DNA of 64,000 nt from Bacteroidia bacterium. Its GTDB lineage: Bacteria; Bacteroidota; Bacteroidia; Cytophagales; JAAEPT01. The position numbers were made by a program, and so were the translations under genes. This document shows positions 36,882 through 46,275 of the stretch, one piece after another. The notes under the pieces were generated by a model. It saw nothing but the letters and a program-made list of their open reading frames with translations, was not told the origin of the DNA and did no database searches. The DNA lies in the NCBI GenBank assembly GCA_030431525.1, contig JAUIJC010000023.1, positions 18,476-82,475 of the forward strand. The letters run 5' to 3'. Within the stretch, counting starts at the first letter, position 1. Each line of letters begins with the position of its first letter.

Positions 36882-37619
36882 ATGCCATTTTCAAAAACCC
36901 TTTTCACAGGAATTTTTGTCCTGCTCTCATTCTCCCTATTTGGTCAATCTCAATACTATTTGGATGAGTCTGAGTCAGACACCTCCTTCCAACATTTTAT
37001 AGAGGAATTGACTGAAATTGTGGCTCAACGGGATACGACAAGGCTATTTCTGCTATTGGCTGACAGTATAATTGAAAGCAAGGATGGGTGTGATTATGGA
37101 ACCAAAACATGCTTTATTGAAAGCATGAGATTTCGAGAAGATGGGGATACTTCCTATTTCTGGACAGACGCAGAAAAAGTACTCTCCTTTGGTTTCTACC
37201 AACAACTTCAATCACCAGAATATCCATTAAGCCGATTGGAAAAAGGAGAAAAGAATTTTCAGGCTCCTTCTTATCTAAAAATTGGTTTTGACCCATTCAC
37301 TACACTTTTTGTCCATGCCGAACGGGTCAATGTCCGAGAAAAGCCAACTGTCAATTCAAAGGTCCTTACTCAAATCACCCACGACACTCTTTCCTATTTC
37401 AATGTCATGATTGATGAAGCAAATGGGATAAATTGGCCCAGGAACACTGCATGGACTGATGCTGAGGGATATTCTTGGGTTCCTGTAAAACTACGAGACG
37501 GGCGTTTTGGCTATATCGCTGAGCGGTTTACCTCTTTGAGTATTTTGAAGGAAATGACCATTTCAAAGATTAAGGAAGAATGGAAAATCGTGTCATTTTA
37601 CAATCCTCCAGGTTGTTAA
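36882..37619 (+). CDS. Secreted SH3b-domain protein
   Basis: 245 aa from the ATG at 36882, which begins a signal peptide (KTLFTGIFVLLSFSLFGQ). The middle is unknown; the C-terminal ~80 residues hold a bacterial SH3 domain (ERVNVREKPTVNSKVLTQI ... WVPVKLRDGRFGYI), which often binds peptidoglycan or peptides. It is probably periplasmic. The stop codon interlocks with the stop of the converging toxin gene (four-base overlap). Confidence 0.75.
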   Translation: MPFSKTLFTGIFVLLSFSLFGQSQYYLDESESDTSFQHFIEELTEIVAQRDTTRLFLLLADSIIESKDGCDYGTKTCFIESMRFREDGDTSYFWTDAEKVLSFGFYQQLQSPEYPLSRLEKGEKNFQAPSYLKIGFDPFTTLFVHAERVNVREKPTVNSKVLTQITHDTLSYFNVMIDEANGINWPRNTAWTDAEGYSWVPVKLRDGRFGYIAERFTSLSILKEMTISKIKEEWKIVSFYNPPGC

Positions 37620-37984
37620 TCACAATTACCTTCTTCTCCTTCAGGACTTGAAAAACTTTCCTCAATGATTCCTACCAACGCCTTTAATTGATGATCTGGA
37701 ATATTTTCTTGGTCTGATTTATCAAAAATATCTACCAAGAAAACCGCATTATTAACAACCCTAAAGTGGGTAATCACTCTTGCTCCTCCACTTTTCCCCT
37801 TTCCCTTGCTTGTAATCGCCATTCGAACTTTATAGCAATCCATTCCAAGGGAGATTCCCAAATTTGGTTCCGCTTCAAGACTCTCAATCAGTTTGAGCAA
37901 ATCCTTCTTAAGGGACTTATATTTCTTCGCCAATTTCTTAAGCCTCCGCTCAAAGTATGGCGTGACGATAACATCATAACTCAT
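37616..37984 (-). CDS. RelE/ParE-superfamily toxin
   Basis: 122 aa, basic N-terminus. MSYDVIVTPYFERRLKKLAKKYKSL and a central strand (GARVITHFRVVNNAVFLVDIFDKSD) match the RelE/ParE fold, which cleaves mRNA at the ribosome or poisons gyrase. Active residues are not clear enough to choose. The antitoxin gene upstream overlaps by 11 bases, the usual arrangement for such modules. Confidence 0.8.
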   Translation of the reverse strand: MSYDVIVTPYFERRLKKLAKKYKSLKKDLLKLIESLEAEPNLGISLGMDCYKVRMAITSKGKGKSGGARVITHFRVVNNAVFLVDIFDKSDQENIPDHQLKALVGIIEESFSSPEGEEGNCD

Positions 37985-38192
37985 CGAGCAGATTCCTTGC
38001 AGATTTCAAGGCCTTCTTCCCTTCTTGATGAAGCTTGATGTCATTAAATGCCTCTGTCCAGTCCTGAAGCAATTGTTCCATTTTGGAATCGTCCTTGACT
38101 TCCTTAATGACTTTGACGTAGTTCAAGCTCCTGATAAGTTCCATAAAAAACGGAGCCTTGGAATTGTCGCTGATGTCCAATAAAACTTTCAT
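37974..38192 (-). CDS. Antitoxin partner of the RelE/ParE-like toxin
   Basis: 72 aa, mainly helical and charged (FFMELIRSLNYVKVIKEVKDD ... KMEQLLQDWTEAFNDIKLHQEG), the size and place of a type II antitoxin. No DNA-binding domain is obvious. It precedes and overlaps the toxin gene. The assignment rests mostly on gene order. Confidence 0.7.
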   Translation of the reverse strand: MKVLLDISDNSKAPFFMELIRSLNYVKVIKEVKDDSKMEQLLQDWTEAFNDIKLHQEGKKALKSARNLLDEL

Positions 38193-38261
38193 AAATCATC
38201 TCAAGAGTGTTTCCTCACTCTAAGAACGCAAAAACAATGCAATTTGGTTGGCTACATCCAC

Positions 38262-39806
38262 TCATAATTCAACCGCCGCCACTGCACACCGCTCCCCATC
38301 CATTGCCGCCGAAACAATTCCTCCGGCATAACCCGCTCCTTCACCACAAGGGAACAAGCCTTTGATTTGCGGATGCTCGCAGGTATCCTTGTCACGGGGA
38401 ATGCGGACAGGCGATGAGGTACGGGACTCTACACCTACAATTTGGGCCTCGTTGGTATAATAGCCCTTCATCTTTTTGCCGAAAGCCTTGAAGCCTTGTT
38501 TCAATACATGGGCAATTTTTTCAGGTAAGGCCTCATCCAAGTTGGTGGAAACCAATCCTGGCTGGTACGATGTTTCCGGCAAATCAGTGGACACCCTGCC
38601 TTTCACAAAATCCACCAGACGCTGAGCCGGCGCGGCCTGAGTCTGTCCAGCCACTTCCCAAGCCTTTCGCTCAATGGATGCCTGATAGGCCATGGCCGCC
38701 AACTCCTCCTCCTCGGAGAATGGAGCGAAATCTTCGGCTCCTACCGACACAACAATACCAGAGTTGGCATACTTGGAATCGCGTTTTGAAGGCGACATGC
38801 CATTCACCACAATCTCCTCTTGCGCCGTGGCAGAAGGAACGATAAACCCTCCTGGACACATACAGAACGAGAACATCCCAAAACGCTCTCCTTTGAATGG
38901 CACTTGATGGACCAAGGAATAAGGCGCAGCTGGCAAATGCTCGCCTCTGTCTATTCCACAATTGTACTGAATGTTGTCAATCAGCTTTTGTGGATGCTCG
39001 ATGCGGACACCAAGGGCAAATGGCTTGGCCTCAATAAGTACTTTGCGGTTTTTTAGCAAGCGGAAAATATCACGGGCAGAATGGCCTGTAGCCAAAATGA
39101 CGGCATCGGCTTTGAGCTTTTCATTGTCATTGATTTCAACGCCTTTGATTGCGTCTCCCTCAATCAAAAAATCTGTCACTCGGCTGTCGAAACGCACTTC
39201 CCCTCCGCAATCATTAATCGCTTCGCGTATAGCAGCGATGATTTTGGGTAATTTGTTTGTGCCGATGTGTGGATGCGCATCCACCAAAATATCTTCCTTG
39301 GCTCCAAAGGCCACCAATATTTCTAAGACACGCCTCAAATCACCACGTTTTTTAGACCGTGTATAAAGCTTGCCATCAGAATAAGTACCAGCCCCGCCTT
39401 CTCCAAAACAGTAGTTGGAATCGGGATTGACGATGTTCTTTTTGTTGATGTTCGCCAGATCACGACGACGCGCCTGAACGTCCTTTCCCCGTTCCAACAC
39501 AATGGGCTTCTTCCCTTGCTCAATCAATCGAAGTGCGGCGAAAAGTCCTGCCGGTCCGGCCCCCACAACAATGACTGGCTCCCTGTTCTCTACATTTTGA
39601 AGACGATCCTTCGACCATTCCAACAAGGGTGGCAACTCGGCATCAAACAGCTCCGCCTGTACCTGTACACGCACCGTTTTCTTGCGGGCGTCAATGGAGC
39701 GACGCACTAAACGGTAACGCTTTCCTTCGTATTTGGATTGGAAGAAACTGTCCAGTGCCTCTTGATTAAAGGCCACTTCTGGAGAAAGGGAAAGATCTAT
39801 TTTCAC
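38262..39806 (-). CDS. Uncharacterised FAD-dependent oxidoreductase (COG2509-like)
   Basis: 514 aa. An N-terminal ~75-residue RNA/ferredoxin-like domain precedes a Rossmann FAD motif (PVIVVGAGPAGLFAALRL). NSNYCFGEGGAGTYSDGKLYTR-type text (PDSNYCFGEGGAGTYSDGK), ILATGHSARDIF and GLFPCGEGAGYAGGIVSAAMDG are signatures of a widespread FAD-dependent dehydrogenase family of unknown substrate. It stands alone between the toxin-antitoxin pair and an inverted repeat. Confidence 0.9.
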   Translation of the reverse strand: MKIDLSLSPEVAFNQEALDSFFQSKYEGKRYRLVRRSIDARKKTVRVQVQAELFDAELPPLLEWSKDRLQNVENREPVIVVGAGPAGLFAALRLIEQGKKPIVLERGKDVQARRRDLANINKKNIVNPDSNYCFGEGGAGTYSDGKLYTRSKKRGDLRRVLEILVAFGAKEDILVDAHPHIGTNKLPKIIAAIREAINDCGGEVRFDSRVTDFLIEGDAIKGVEINDNEKLKADAVILATGHSARDIFRLLKNRKVLIEAKPFALGVRIEHPQKLIDNIQYNCGIDRGEHLPAAPYSLVHQVPFKGERFGMFSFCMCPGGFIVPSATAQEEIVVNGMSPSKRDSKYANSGIVVSVGAEDFAPFSEEEELAAMAYQASIERKAWEVAGQTQAAPAQRLVDFVKGRVSTDLPETSYQPGLVSTNLDEALPEKIAHVLKQGFKAFGKKMKGYYTNEAQIVGVESRTSSPVRIPRDKDTCEHPQIKGLFPCGEGAGYAGGIVSAAMDGERCAVAAVEL

Positions 39807-39870
39807 CGGAATTGGGGAAAGGAATTGTCAATGGGGGATTTGAGAAATTCTGAACAAGAATATTGCTTGA

Positions 39871-39987
39871 AAACCACCGTGAACACAGAGGAAGGGAGGT
39901 TTAAGAGACTCCTTTCCTCGAAACAAAATAATGTTTTAAGAATAAGAGGTCTCCTTTTCTCCCTTCCTCTGTGTTCTCTGTGGTTTA
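39871..39987. repeat. AACCACxG...CTGTGGTT inverted-repeat element, copy 1
   Basis: AACCACCGTGAACACAGAGG (from 39872) and AGGGAG are inverted at the right as CTCCCTTCCTCTGTGTTCTCTGTGGTT. A further outer ATTCTGAA/TTCAGAAT pair flanks it. Related copies lie at 49477-49570 and 55286-55369. Confidence 0.75.
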
Positions 39988-40006
39988 ATTCAGAATAGGC
40001 GATTTA

Positions 40007-41878
40007 TTAGAACAGATAACCGAAGCCAAGTTCAAACCTTGGTGTGAGGTAGAACGGTTCGTCTGCTACATTCTTGAACAAATCCTGACTGGATTTGGTC
40101 TTCACGAATTGTTCTTCTTGGTAGCGATAGCCAACACCACCACCAATATTTATATCAAAGGTAAACCCTGGCTCAGATACGGGGCCCAACAAGCGGATAC
40201 CCACTTTCCAAGCGTATTCTACCGAATACTCATCCAAGCGGGGGATTGCCTTGTCCTGCTCCATCGTAGCCTTCACGAAATAGCTGAGTTGGCGATAGCG
40301 CAATTGATGCGCAAAGTAGAAGAGTTGGCCTTTTTGATCTCGATAAGGCCTTTTTTTCAAGGTGTAGAGACGTTGATCCACACTAATCGAATGGCCACGG
40401 CTATACACTTTGTCCTCAGGAATGTCACTGGCCACTTGGAAGAATGGCCCTCGATGCAATCTGTATGTCAGGGCATAACCAAGGCGATCTTGGATGTAAT
40501 ACTCCAAAGTGACCGGCATTTGATTACGAACCAGTCCCAAGGGATTGAACGAAAGGATAAGTCCCCGAAATTCATTTCGGCGTTTTACGAAGTGAGAACG
40601 AATATTTAGTCGTAAGCCAGATCGTTTTCCAGAAGGCCTTTTCACTGATTTTTTATCCTCCTTCTTCTCTTCATTACCAGCAGATTGGGTGGAATCAGCC
40701 TCTAAAGTATTCGTCTGATTTTCAGGATCCAACAATGGTGCATCTCCCTCCTGATCCAACATTACTAAGTGGCCAGCCACCTCGCCTTTTTCATTATAAA
40801 GTGTCCAACGGCCAACCCGCTTATCGCCCTCCATCGGGCCTTCCTGCTTCACCGTTCCATCTTTGTAAAAGGCCTTGTAATGTCCCGCTCCATTGGCGTA
40901 ATCACACTTGCCTTCCACCGTACCATCTTTGGAATAATAGGTCCAAGACCCTTCCTTTTCACCATTTTTCAAACGGCCCTCCACTTTCAACTTGCCATTG
41001 GCATAGTACTCCTTGTACTCCCCGTTTCCGTTGGAATATTGAGTTTCGCCCTTAAAAGCGCCGTTCTCATGGAACAGTTTCCAACTGCCCTGCATTTGGC
41101 CGTCTTCCATGTTACCTTCCGAGGCGACATTTCCATTTTGGTGATAGGTTTTCCAGAGACCATCTTTTTGGCCAGCCACGTAATTACCTTCCGTTGCTAC
41201 TTTTCCATCTGGATAATAGAACTTCCAATTGCCCTCTCGATTCCCGTTTTGTTCGCCACCTTCAGCCACCAACTTCCCTTCCTCATCATAGTATTTCCAA
41301 ACTCCCTGAGGTTTTCCATCCACCAACTTGCCCTCAGCTTTGCGCTTTCCGTTTTCAAAAAACTCACGGTGCAAGGCGCCCTCCGGCTCGTAAACAGTTT
41401 GAGATTTTAGATGGCCCGATTCATAGTAATGCTTCCACGTCCCACGCTTCTCGCCGTCTAAATAGAGGCCGGTTTTATGCTCAATGCCGTTTTCATAATA
41501 AAAGGTCCATTGTCCTTGGCGTTTGCCATTGACGGTTGTTCCTTTCATTTTGTGGGCCCCATTCTCGTAATAATAGGTCCATTCAGCGCTTCCGCCTGCA
41601 CCCATTTGGCCACGCATCCGCAGTCGGCCATTCTCAAAAAAATAGTCCCACTCGCCTGTGGGCACATTTCCTTTGTAGGAACCTTCCATCTTCTTATTTC
41701 CATTCTCGAAATAAGCGATGTATTTCCCGTCTAGTGTACCTTGGTCCGTCACATAAAAACGCTCCTTAGGCTTGGTACTGTCGGCATCATGCCAACGAGT
41801 CACAAGCTGTTGTCCTTTCAGGCTTAGACTTCCTGAAAGAAAAACAAGGAGGAACGTTATGTACCAAAGGTTTTTCAA
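40007..41878 (-). CDS. MORN-variant (YwqK-like) repeat protein fused to an outer-membrane barrel
   Basis: 623 aa with a signal peptide (ITFLLVFLSGSLSLKGQ). Residues ~45-380 comprise about fourteen 23-residue YwqK/MORN-variant repeats (YYENGxxKxxGxxxxGKxxGxW). A charged linker (EEKKEDKKSVKRPSGKRSG) leads to a ~210-residue beta-rich C-terminal region ending in an aromatic strand (FELGFGYLF), as expected of an outer-membrane barrel. Databases often call YwqK proteins antitoxins; nothing here supports that. A surface-scaffold or binding role is plausible. Confidence 0.8.
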   Translation of the reverse strand: MKNLWYITFLLVFLSGSLSLKGQQLVTRWHDADSTKPKERFYVTDQGTLDGKYIAYFENGNKKMEGSYKGNVPTGEWDYFFENGRLRMRGQMGAGGSAEWTYYYENGAHKMKGTTVNGKRQGQWTFYYENGIEHKTGLYLDGEKRGTWKHYYESGHLKSQTVYEPEGALHREFFENGKRKAEGKLVDGKPQGVWKYYDEEGKLVAEGGEQNGNREGNWKFYYPDGKVATEGNYVAGQKDGLWKTYHQNGNVASEGNMEDGQMQGSWKLFHENGAFKGETQYSNGNGEYKEYYANGKLKVEGRLKNGEKEGSWTYYSKDGTVEGKCDYANGAGHYKAFYKDGTVKQEGPMEGDKRVGRWTLYNEKGEVAGHLVMLDQEGDAPLLDPENQTNTLEADSTQSAGNEEKKEDKKSVKRPSGKRSGLRLNIRSHFVKRRNEFRGLILSFNPLGLVRNQMPVTLEYYIQDRLGYALTYRLHRGPFFQVASDIPEDKVYSRGHSISVDQRLYTLKKRPYRDQKGQLFYFAHQLRYRQLSYFVKATMEQDKAIPRLDEYSVEYAWKVGIRLLGPVSEPGFTFDINIGGGVGYRYQEEQFVKTKSSQDLFKNVADEPFYLTPRFELGFGYLF

Positions 41879-41954
41879 AAATGCGCTTTTACTTTGAGTC
41901 AGAATTCAAACAGGAATAAGACGCCTTCCGTTCGTTTTACCCCTGAGAAAGGAC

Positions 41955-41985
41955 AACCAGACAACTTCTGGAAAACTGTCTGGTT
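41955..41985 (-). terminator. Hairpin downstream of kynA
   Basis: AACCAGACA (41955-41963) pairs perfectly with TGTCTGGTT (41977-41985). It lies just past the tryptophan dioxygenase stop; the T-tract is poor. Confidence 0.55.
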
Positions 41986-42007
41986 GAAATGGAGTCAAGC
42001 TTGATGC

Positions 42008-42961
42008 TTATTGAAGAAAGGTGTTCTCCACCCAAGCTTTGCCCCAATTCTCCTTTTCCTCCTGTGTCCAAATCTCAGGGAAGTAAATCACCTTTTGAAA
42101 CTTAGGCGGTAGGTATTGTTGCCAGTTAGTGCCACCGGTTGCGCGCTCCACATGGTCGCCACGCTTTAAATAGCGAGCGGCGAAACGGTAATGCGCCAAT
42201 GGCCAATTGACATTGGAATGAATGTCGTATTGTTTCAGAATTTCCAACAATTCTGGGTCCTGTTGTTCTTCTTTGGAGAGGGAATGGAATTTCGCAAGCA
42301 GGTTGGTTTCACGGAATTCCTTGCCTTTACGAATAATCAGCTTGGAGTATTTTTCCTCAAACTGGGTCAGCGTCAAGGTTTTTTTGCCGGTGGTAATATC
42401 AGTAGCACCTTCCTTCCAATACACATGCTCGTAGATTTCCTCTATGGAGGCGTCTTCGGCAAATTTCCCTGCTTGGTCACCTCCTACCAAATTGCGGAAG
42501 TCCGTGGACCACAATTCCATCAAACGGTACTGGATGGACTGGAAACCGCTTGACGGCGCCAAGGCCTTACGGAATTCCAAGAACTGGTCAGCGTCCATGC
42601 CACCTACCAACACGTCCGTTGATTGTACCAAAGCTGACCAATAGCTATTGATTCGCTTAAGGTGTTTGACGAAGAAATCCTTGTTTAGATTCTCATTGAA
42701 ACCAATCTGCTCCAACTCATGCATAATCACCTTGAAATACAACTCGGTGATTTGATGGTAGATGATAAAGGTGGTTTCATCTGGATACTTTGTTCGTGGC
42801 TTTTGCAAGTTTAGCAAGGCATCCACACCCACATAATCCCAATAATTGACATAGTCGCGATAGTACAAGCCCTCCAAATGCGCCAACAGGTCTTCACCCA
42901 CCGACTCATATTTTTCGCCCAATCGCTCAACAACCTCCAGTACTTTCTCGTCCAATGCCAT
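42008..42961 (-). CDS. kynA: Tryptophan 2,3-dioxygenase
   Basis: 317 aa from the ATG at 42961; the ORF extends to 43057 through repeat-like sequence. It is a haem enzyme that opens tryptophan to N-formylkynurenine, the first step of the kynurenine route, which in some Bacteroidota feeds NAD synthesis. Signatures are FIIYHQITELYFKVIMHELEQI, GFQSIQYRLMEL and the C-terminal ATGGTNWQQYLPP. No other kynurenine genes are in the window. Confidence 0.95.
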   Translation of the reverse strand: MALDEKVLEVVERLGEKYESVGEDLLAHLEGLYYRDYVNYWDYVGVDALLNLQKPRTKYPDETTFIIYHQITELYFKVIMHELEQIGFNENLNKDFFVKHLKRINSYWSALVQSTDVLVGGMDADQFLEFRKALAPSSGFQSIQYRLMELWSTDFRNLVGGDQAGKFAEDASIEEIYEHVYWKEGATDITTGKKTLTLTQFEEKYSKLIIRKGKEFRETNLLAKFHSLSKEEQQDPELLEILKQYDIHSNVNWPLAHYRFAARYLKRGDHVERATGGTNWQQYLPPKFQKVIYFPEIWTQEEKENWGKAWVENTFLQ

Positions 42962-43110
42962 TTTACTGTGATGTAGTACGTATCTGGTATTAGGCATCAT
43001 GTAGTTTCCCCACATAATACTTAATACACCCTTTACAGAAGGGTCAAATTTCGGCAAAAAATCACAAGCAACGAAACGCAGGGGAAATTCCTACCAAAGC
43101 TCAGTATCTT

Positions 43111-43223
43111 TACAGTTATCAGTGAGCAGTTAACAGTTATCAAGGCTGGAATTGGCGTGAACATTCAGTGGCCCATTCCCCAGCCCAAAATGATGTTAAC
43201 TGCTACCTGTAAACTGTTAACTG
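43111..43223. repeat. CAGTTAACAGTT-word inverted repeat before cysE
   Basis: ACAGTTATCAGTGAGCAGTT and AACAGTTATCA on the left recur inverted on the right as TTAACTG ... AAACTGTTAACTG (43196-43223). It ends eight bases before the chosen cysE ATG, so the apparent N-terminal extension of that ORF is translated repeat. Confidence 0.6.
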
Positions 43224-43231
43224 AACACCCC

Positions 43232-44044
43232 ATGGATTTCATCAAGAAACTTCACGAAAAGCACATTCAAGCCAGTGCCGACAATTACCCGCCAACCTCT
43301 GCGGTGTCGAACTGGACGACCCATGTTTTACTGACCCTCTTCCCTGAGCAGTCAAAAACAAAGTGCGTGACCGTGGAGGCTTTGGAAGAAGCCATGGCCA
43401 ATATGGAGGCTGAGCTAATTCACCTGCTCAACCTGATGGTGGACAAGCTCCCTAAAGATGCCGAAGGACTTGCCAAAGACTTTATCGCCAAGATTCCGGA
43501 TATCTATGAGGACCTCTCGGAGGATGTTCAGGCGATTCTAAATGGTGACCCTGCGGCGAAGAGTGAGTACGAAGTGATTCGGGCTTATCCTGGATTTTAC
43601 GCCATCGCCTTCTATCGCATCGCCCATGCCTTGCATCAGTTGAACATTCCTTTGATTCCAAGAATGATTACCGAGTGCGCCCACTCAAAAACGGGTATTG
43701 ACATTCACCCTGGGGCAGTTATCGCTCCTTCATTTTTCATTGACCACGGCACCGGAATCGTTATCGGTGAAACATGTGTCATTGGTCGTGGCGTAAAGAT
43801 TTATCAAGGGGTAACCTTGGGCGCCCTGTCCGTAGCTAAGGAAATGGCCGAAACGAAGCGCCATCCAACCATCGAGGAAAACGTGGTCATCTACTCTGGG
43901 GCAACCATCTTGGGTGGTAAAACCATTATTGGTCGCGACAGCGTAATTGGTGGTAACGTTTGGTTGACCAAAAGCATTGAGCCGAATTCGATGGTGTATT
44001 ACACGCCACAGATTAAGTTTAAGGTGGCTGAGGCTTCGGAATAA
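43232..44044 (+). CDS. cysE: Serine O-acetyltransferase
   Basis: 270 aa from the ATG at 43232; the upstream extension is repeat sequence. It forms O-acetylserine from serine and acetyl-CoA for cysteine synthesis. The helical N-terminal SAT domain (YPGFYAIAFYRIAHAL) precedes left-handed beta-helix hexapeptides (GIDIHPGAVIAPSFFIDHGTGIVIGETCVIG, VKIYQGVTLGALS). Length and order fit the longer bacterial SAT form. Confidence 0.94.
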   Translation: MDFIKKLHEKHIQASADNYPPTSAVSNWTTHVLLTLFPEQSKTKCVTVEALEEAMANMEAELIHLLNLMVDKLPKDAEGLAKDFIAKIPDIYEDLSEDVQAILNGDPAAKSEYEVIRAYPGFYAIAFYRIAHALHQLNIPLIPRMITECAHSKTGIDIHPGAVIAPSFFIDHGTGIVIGETCVIGRGVKIYQGVTLGALSVAKEMAETKRHPTIEENVVIYSGATILGGKTIIGRDSVIGGNVWLTKSIEPNSMVYYTPQIKFKVAEASE

Positions 44045-44067
44045 ACCATCCATTGTGGATTTTCGAA

Positions 44068-44240
44068 AACGTAGGGCACAAGGCCCTACGCAACGGAGCC
44101 CAACACATCGTTTCCATGCGATTTCAAACCATCATCCATCCGTAACTTGGCTCAAGACCCGACGCAACGAATCCCAACACATCGCCTCCATGCGATTTCA
44201 AACCATCATCCATCCGTAACGTAGGGCCTTGTGCCCTACG
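44068..44240. repeat. 74-bp tandem duplication bounded by CGTAGGGC palindromes
   Basis: Two direct copies of a 74-bp unit (similar blocks 44090-44146 and 44164-44220, sharing CCATGCGATTTCAAACCATC) lie between two inverted palindromes (AACGTAGGGCACAAGGCCCT at 44068 onward; GTAGGGCCTTGTGCCCTACG at 44221-44240). The start of unit 2 (acttggctcaagacccgac) is a decayed copy of the palindrome. No ORF. Confidence 0.8.
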
Positions 44241-44266
44241 CCTGTACCCTGCGAAAAAAGCACAAC

Positions 44267-46132
44267 ATGAAAACCACTTTTATCCTACCCTTTTTACTCC
44301 TCTCCTGCTTTCTGGCCAATGCACAATTGCGCATCAAGGCGGTAGGCGACATCATGATGGGGTCCAAGACGCCAAGAACGATTGTTCCACCAAATAACGG
44401 CCAAGTCTTCATAGACTCCACAGCGCATTTATTGGAAGGTGCCGACATCACCTTTGGCAACTTGGAAGGCGTATTTGTCACTCCAGGTATTGAACCACAG
44501 AAGTGCTCGAAAGCCTCACGTGAGGCCAAACGGTGCTATGAATTCGGGATGAATGATTCCTTAGTTTATACCCTCAAGGAATTGCATTTTGATATCCTGA
44601 GCATGGACAACAACCACAACTCGGATTACGGTCCGAAAGGCGTTGCCCACACTAAGAAAAAGCTCGGAGAATTGGAGATGCAGTTTGCCTCCAAGAAATC
44701 ACCGACAACGATGACGCGCCAAGGCAAAAAAATCGCCTTTGTCGCCTTTGGTCACTCTTCCATCTCTTATCATGTGGCTGACTTGGAGAACACCCGAAAG
44801 GTGGTGTCCAGCCTCAAGAAAAATCACGATTTGGTCTTTGTGTCCTTCCACGGTGGGGCCGAAGGGTTTGATGCCCAGCACACCCCAAACAAACAGGAAG
44901 AATATTACGGTGAAAACCGAGGCAATGTCATCGCTTTCGCCCATACGGCCATTGACGCCGGCGCTGATTTGGTGATTGGCCACGGCCCACACGTACTCCG
45001 CGGATTGGAACTTTACAAAGGCCGTTTGATTTGTTATTCCTTGGGCAACTTTCTCACCTATGGCAATGTTTCCTTGACCGGAGTGAAAGGAAAAACCTGT
45101 GTAATGGACCTTTATGTAAGTCCAGAAACAGGTGAGTTCATCGGCGGACAAATTATTCCAGGCATGCAACACAGACCTGGAATTCCAGTTTACGACCCAT
45201 CAAAGGATGCCATCAAAATCATCAAGGGCCTTACGAACTCTGATTTCCCAAAAAGCCGTCTCATCATTGAGGACGATGGCCGATTGCGCAATCCAGACTA
45301 CGCCCCGATTGTCGTAGAGCCAGTAGTTCCCAAACCAACACAGGAGGAATTTCACCAAGAAATCAAAAGCCTCTACGCCTTAAAGCCAAGCATTGCTGAT
45401 TCTACCTTTGAATTAGGGCTTGACTCCATTTGGAACAAAGTGGAAGGAGACACGACCACTTACCTACCCTTTTTGAGGGAAGAGCTCCAACGGCTGACTG
45501 ACGTTCCACAGGGCTTTTACACTTTGGGATCAGCCGAGCTACTCAAACTCTCTGACACACCAAAAGACCAGCTACAGGTGCTTCATGTGTTGAAGAGTCA
45601 TGGCCATCAAAATGTCAACCTGATTCCTTTTGTAGCAATTTTGCGGAAGCTTTCGAAAGAGGGTTATCAGGTCGAGGCACTGGTCCACTCCACCCTTGAG
45701 CATCCAGACATGAGCCACGAACTCCGTCAAGAACTCTTGGTGTTCCATCTACTTGAAAAAGACCCTGACTTCCCTTCAGTTAGTGTTAACGAAAAGATGT
45801 TGGCGTTGCTTCAGACCTATTTGAGCGAAAACCACCTTGATATGATCAAGGAAGATGTGTTAAAAGCTTGTTACTACACCACCACCTGCGAAACAGACCA
45901 AGTAATTGATTTTATAAAGCGTGACAAAAAAACGCAAACCAAACCACTACGAAAGTTCTCCAAGTCTTTGCTCAAGCAAATCAAAAAAGTAAAAGGCAAG
46001 GACAATCCCATATCCTATCAGCAGGAGATGATGAAGCTTTATCAGCTCACCCGCAAGCCCGAGCATTTCTATGATAAGTTGCCTGAGCTATCTGGAAATG
46101 CCAGAAGGCATTTGAAGTGCAAGAAGAAATAG
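44267..46132 (+). CDS. CapA-family (PGA_cap) metallophosphatase-like secreted protein
   Basis: 621 aa from the ATG at 44267, which starts a signal peptide (MKTTFILPFLLLSCFLANAQ). Residues ~20-320 form a CapA/poly-glutamate-capsule domain with the metallophosphoesterase-like order IKAVGDIMMG, ADITFGNLEGVF, LSMDNNHNSDYG, VSFHGGAE, ADLVIGHGPHVLRG and CYSLGNFLTYG. The remaining ~300 residues are helical and unrecognised. CapA-like proteins act in capsule or envelope polymer attachment; the substrate here is unknown. Confidence 0.85.
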   Translation: MKTTFILPFLLLSCFLANAQLRIKAVGDIMMGSKTPRTIVPPNNGQVFIDSTAHLLEGADITFGNLEGVFVTPGIEPQKCSKASREAKRCYEFGMNDSLVYTLKELHFDILSMDNNHNSDYGPKGVAHTKKKLGELEMQFASKKSPTTMTRQGKKIAFVAFGHSSISYHVADLENTRKVVSSLKKNHDLVFVSFHGGAEGFDAQHTPNKQEEYYGENRGNVIAFAHTAIDAGADLVIGHGPHVLRGLELYKGRLICYSLGNFLTYGNVSLTGVKGKTCVMDLYVSPETGEFIGGQIIPGMQHRPGIPVYDPSKDAIKIIKGLTNSDFPKSRLIIEDDGRLRNPDYAPIVVEPVVPKPTQEEFHQEIKSLYALKPSIADSTFELGLDSIWNKVEGDTTTYLPFLREELQRLTDVPQGFYTLGSAELLKLSDTPKDQLQVLHVLKSHGHQNVNLIPFVAILRKLSKEGYQVEALVHSTLEHPDMSHELRQELLVFHLLEKDPDFPSVSVNEKMLALLQTYLSENHLDMIKEDVLKACYYTTTCETDQVIDFIKRDKKTQTKPLRKFSKSLLKQIKKVKGKDNPISYQQEMMKLYQLTRKPEHFYDKLPELSGNARRHLKCKKK

Positions 46133-46156
46133 TCATTGCTAACCTATAGCAAACTC

Positions 46157-46200
46157 AAAAAGCCCTGAAAAAAGTTAAAAACTCTTTTCAGGGCTTTGAT
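46157..46200 (+). terminator. Terminator of the CapA gene
   Basis: AAAGCCCTGAAAA (46159-46171) pairs perfectly with TTTTCAGGGCTTT (46185-46197) and is followed by a T-rich stretch. Confidence 0.9.
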
Positions 46201-46275
46201 TTTTAATGGGTTACATTGTTTAAAATGGAAAGAGAATTGCTATGAGTTTAGAATCGCTCACAAAAAAGTACTCGT

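Noticed and set aside
40769..41410. 213-aa forward ORF opposite the MORN repeats
   Set aside because: Produced by the repeated codons of the reverse gene; no other support.
40007..41878. YwqK toxin-antitoxin antitoxin
   Set aside because: The database-style name reflects only the repeat type; there is a signal peptide and barrel-like end and no toxin neighbour.
44068..44240. CRISPR array
   Set aside because: Only two direct units with no short repeat-spacer alternation and no cas genes.
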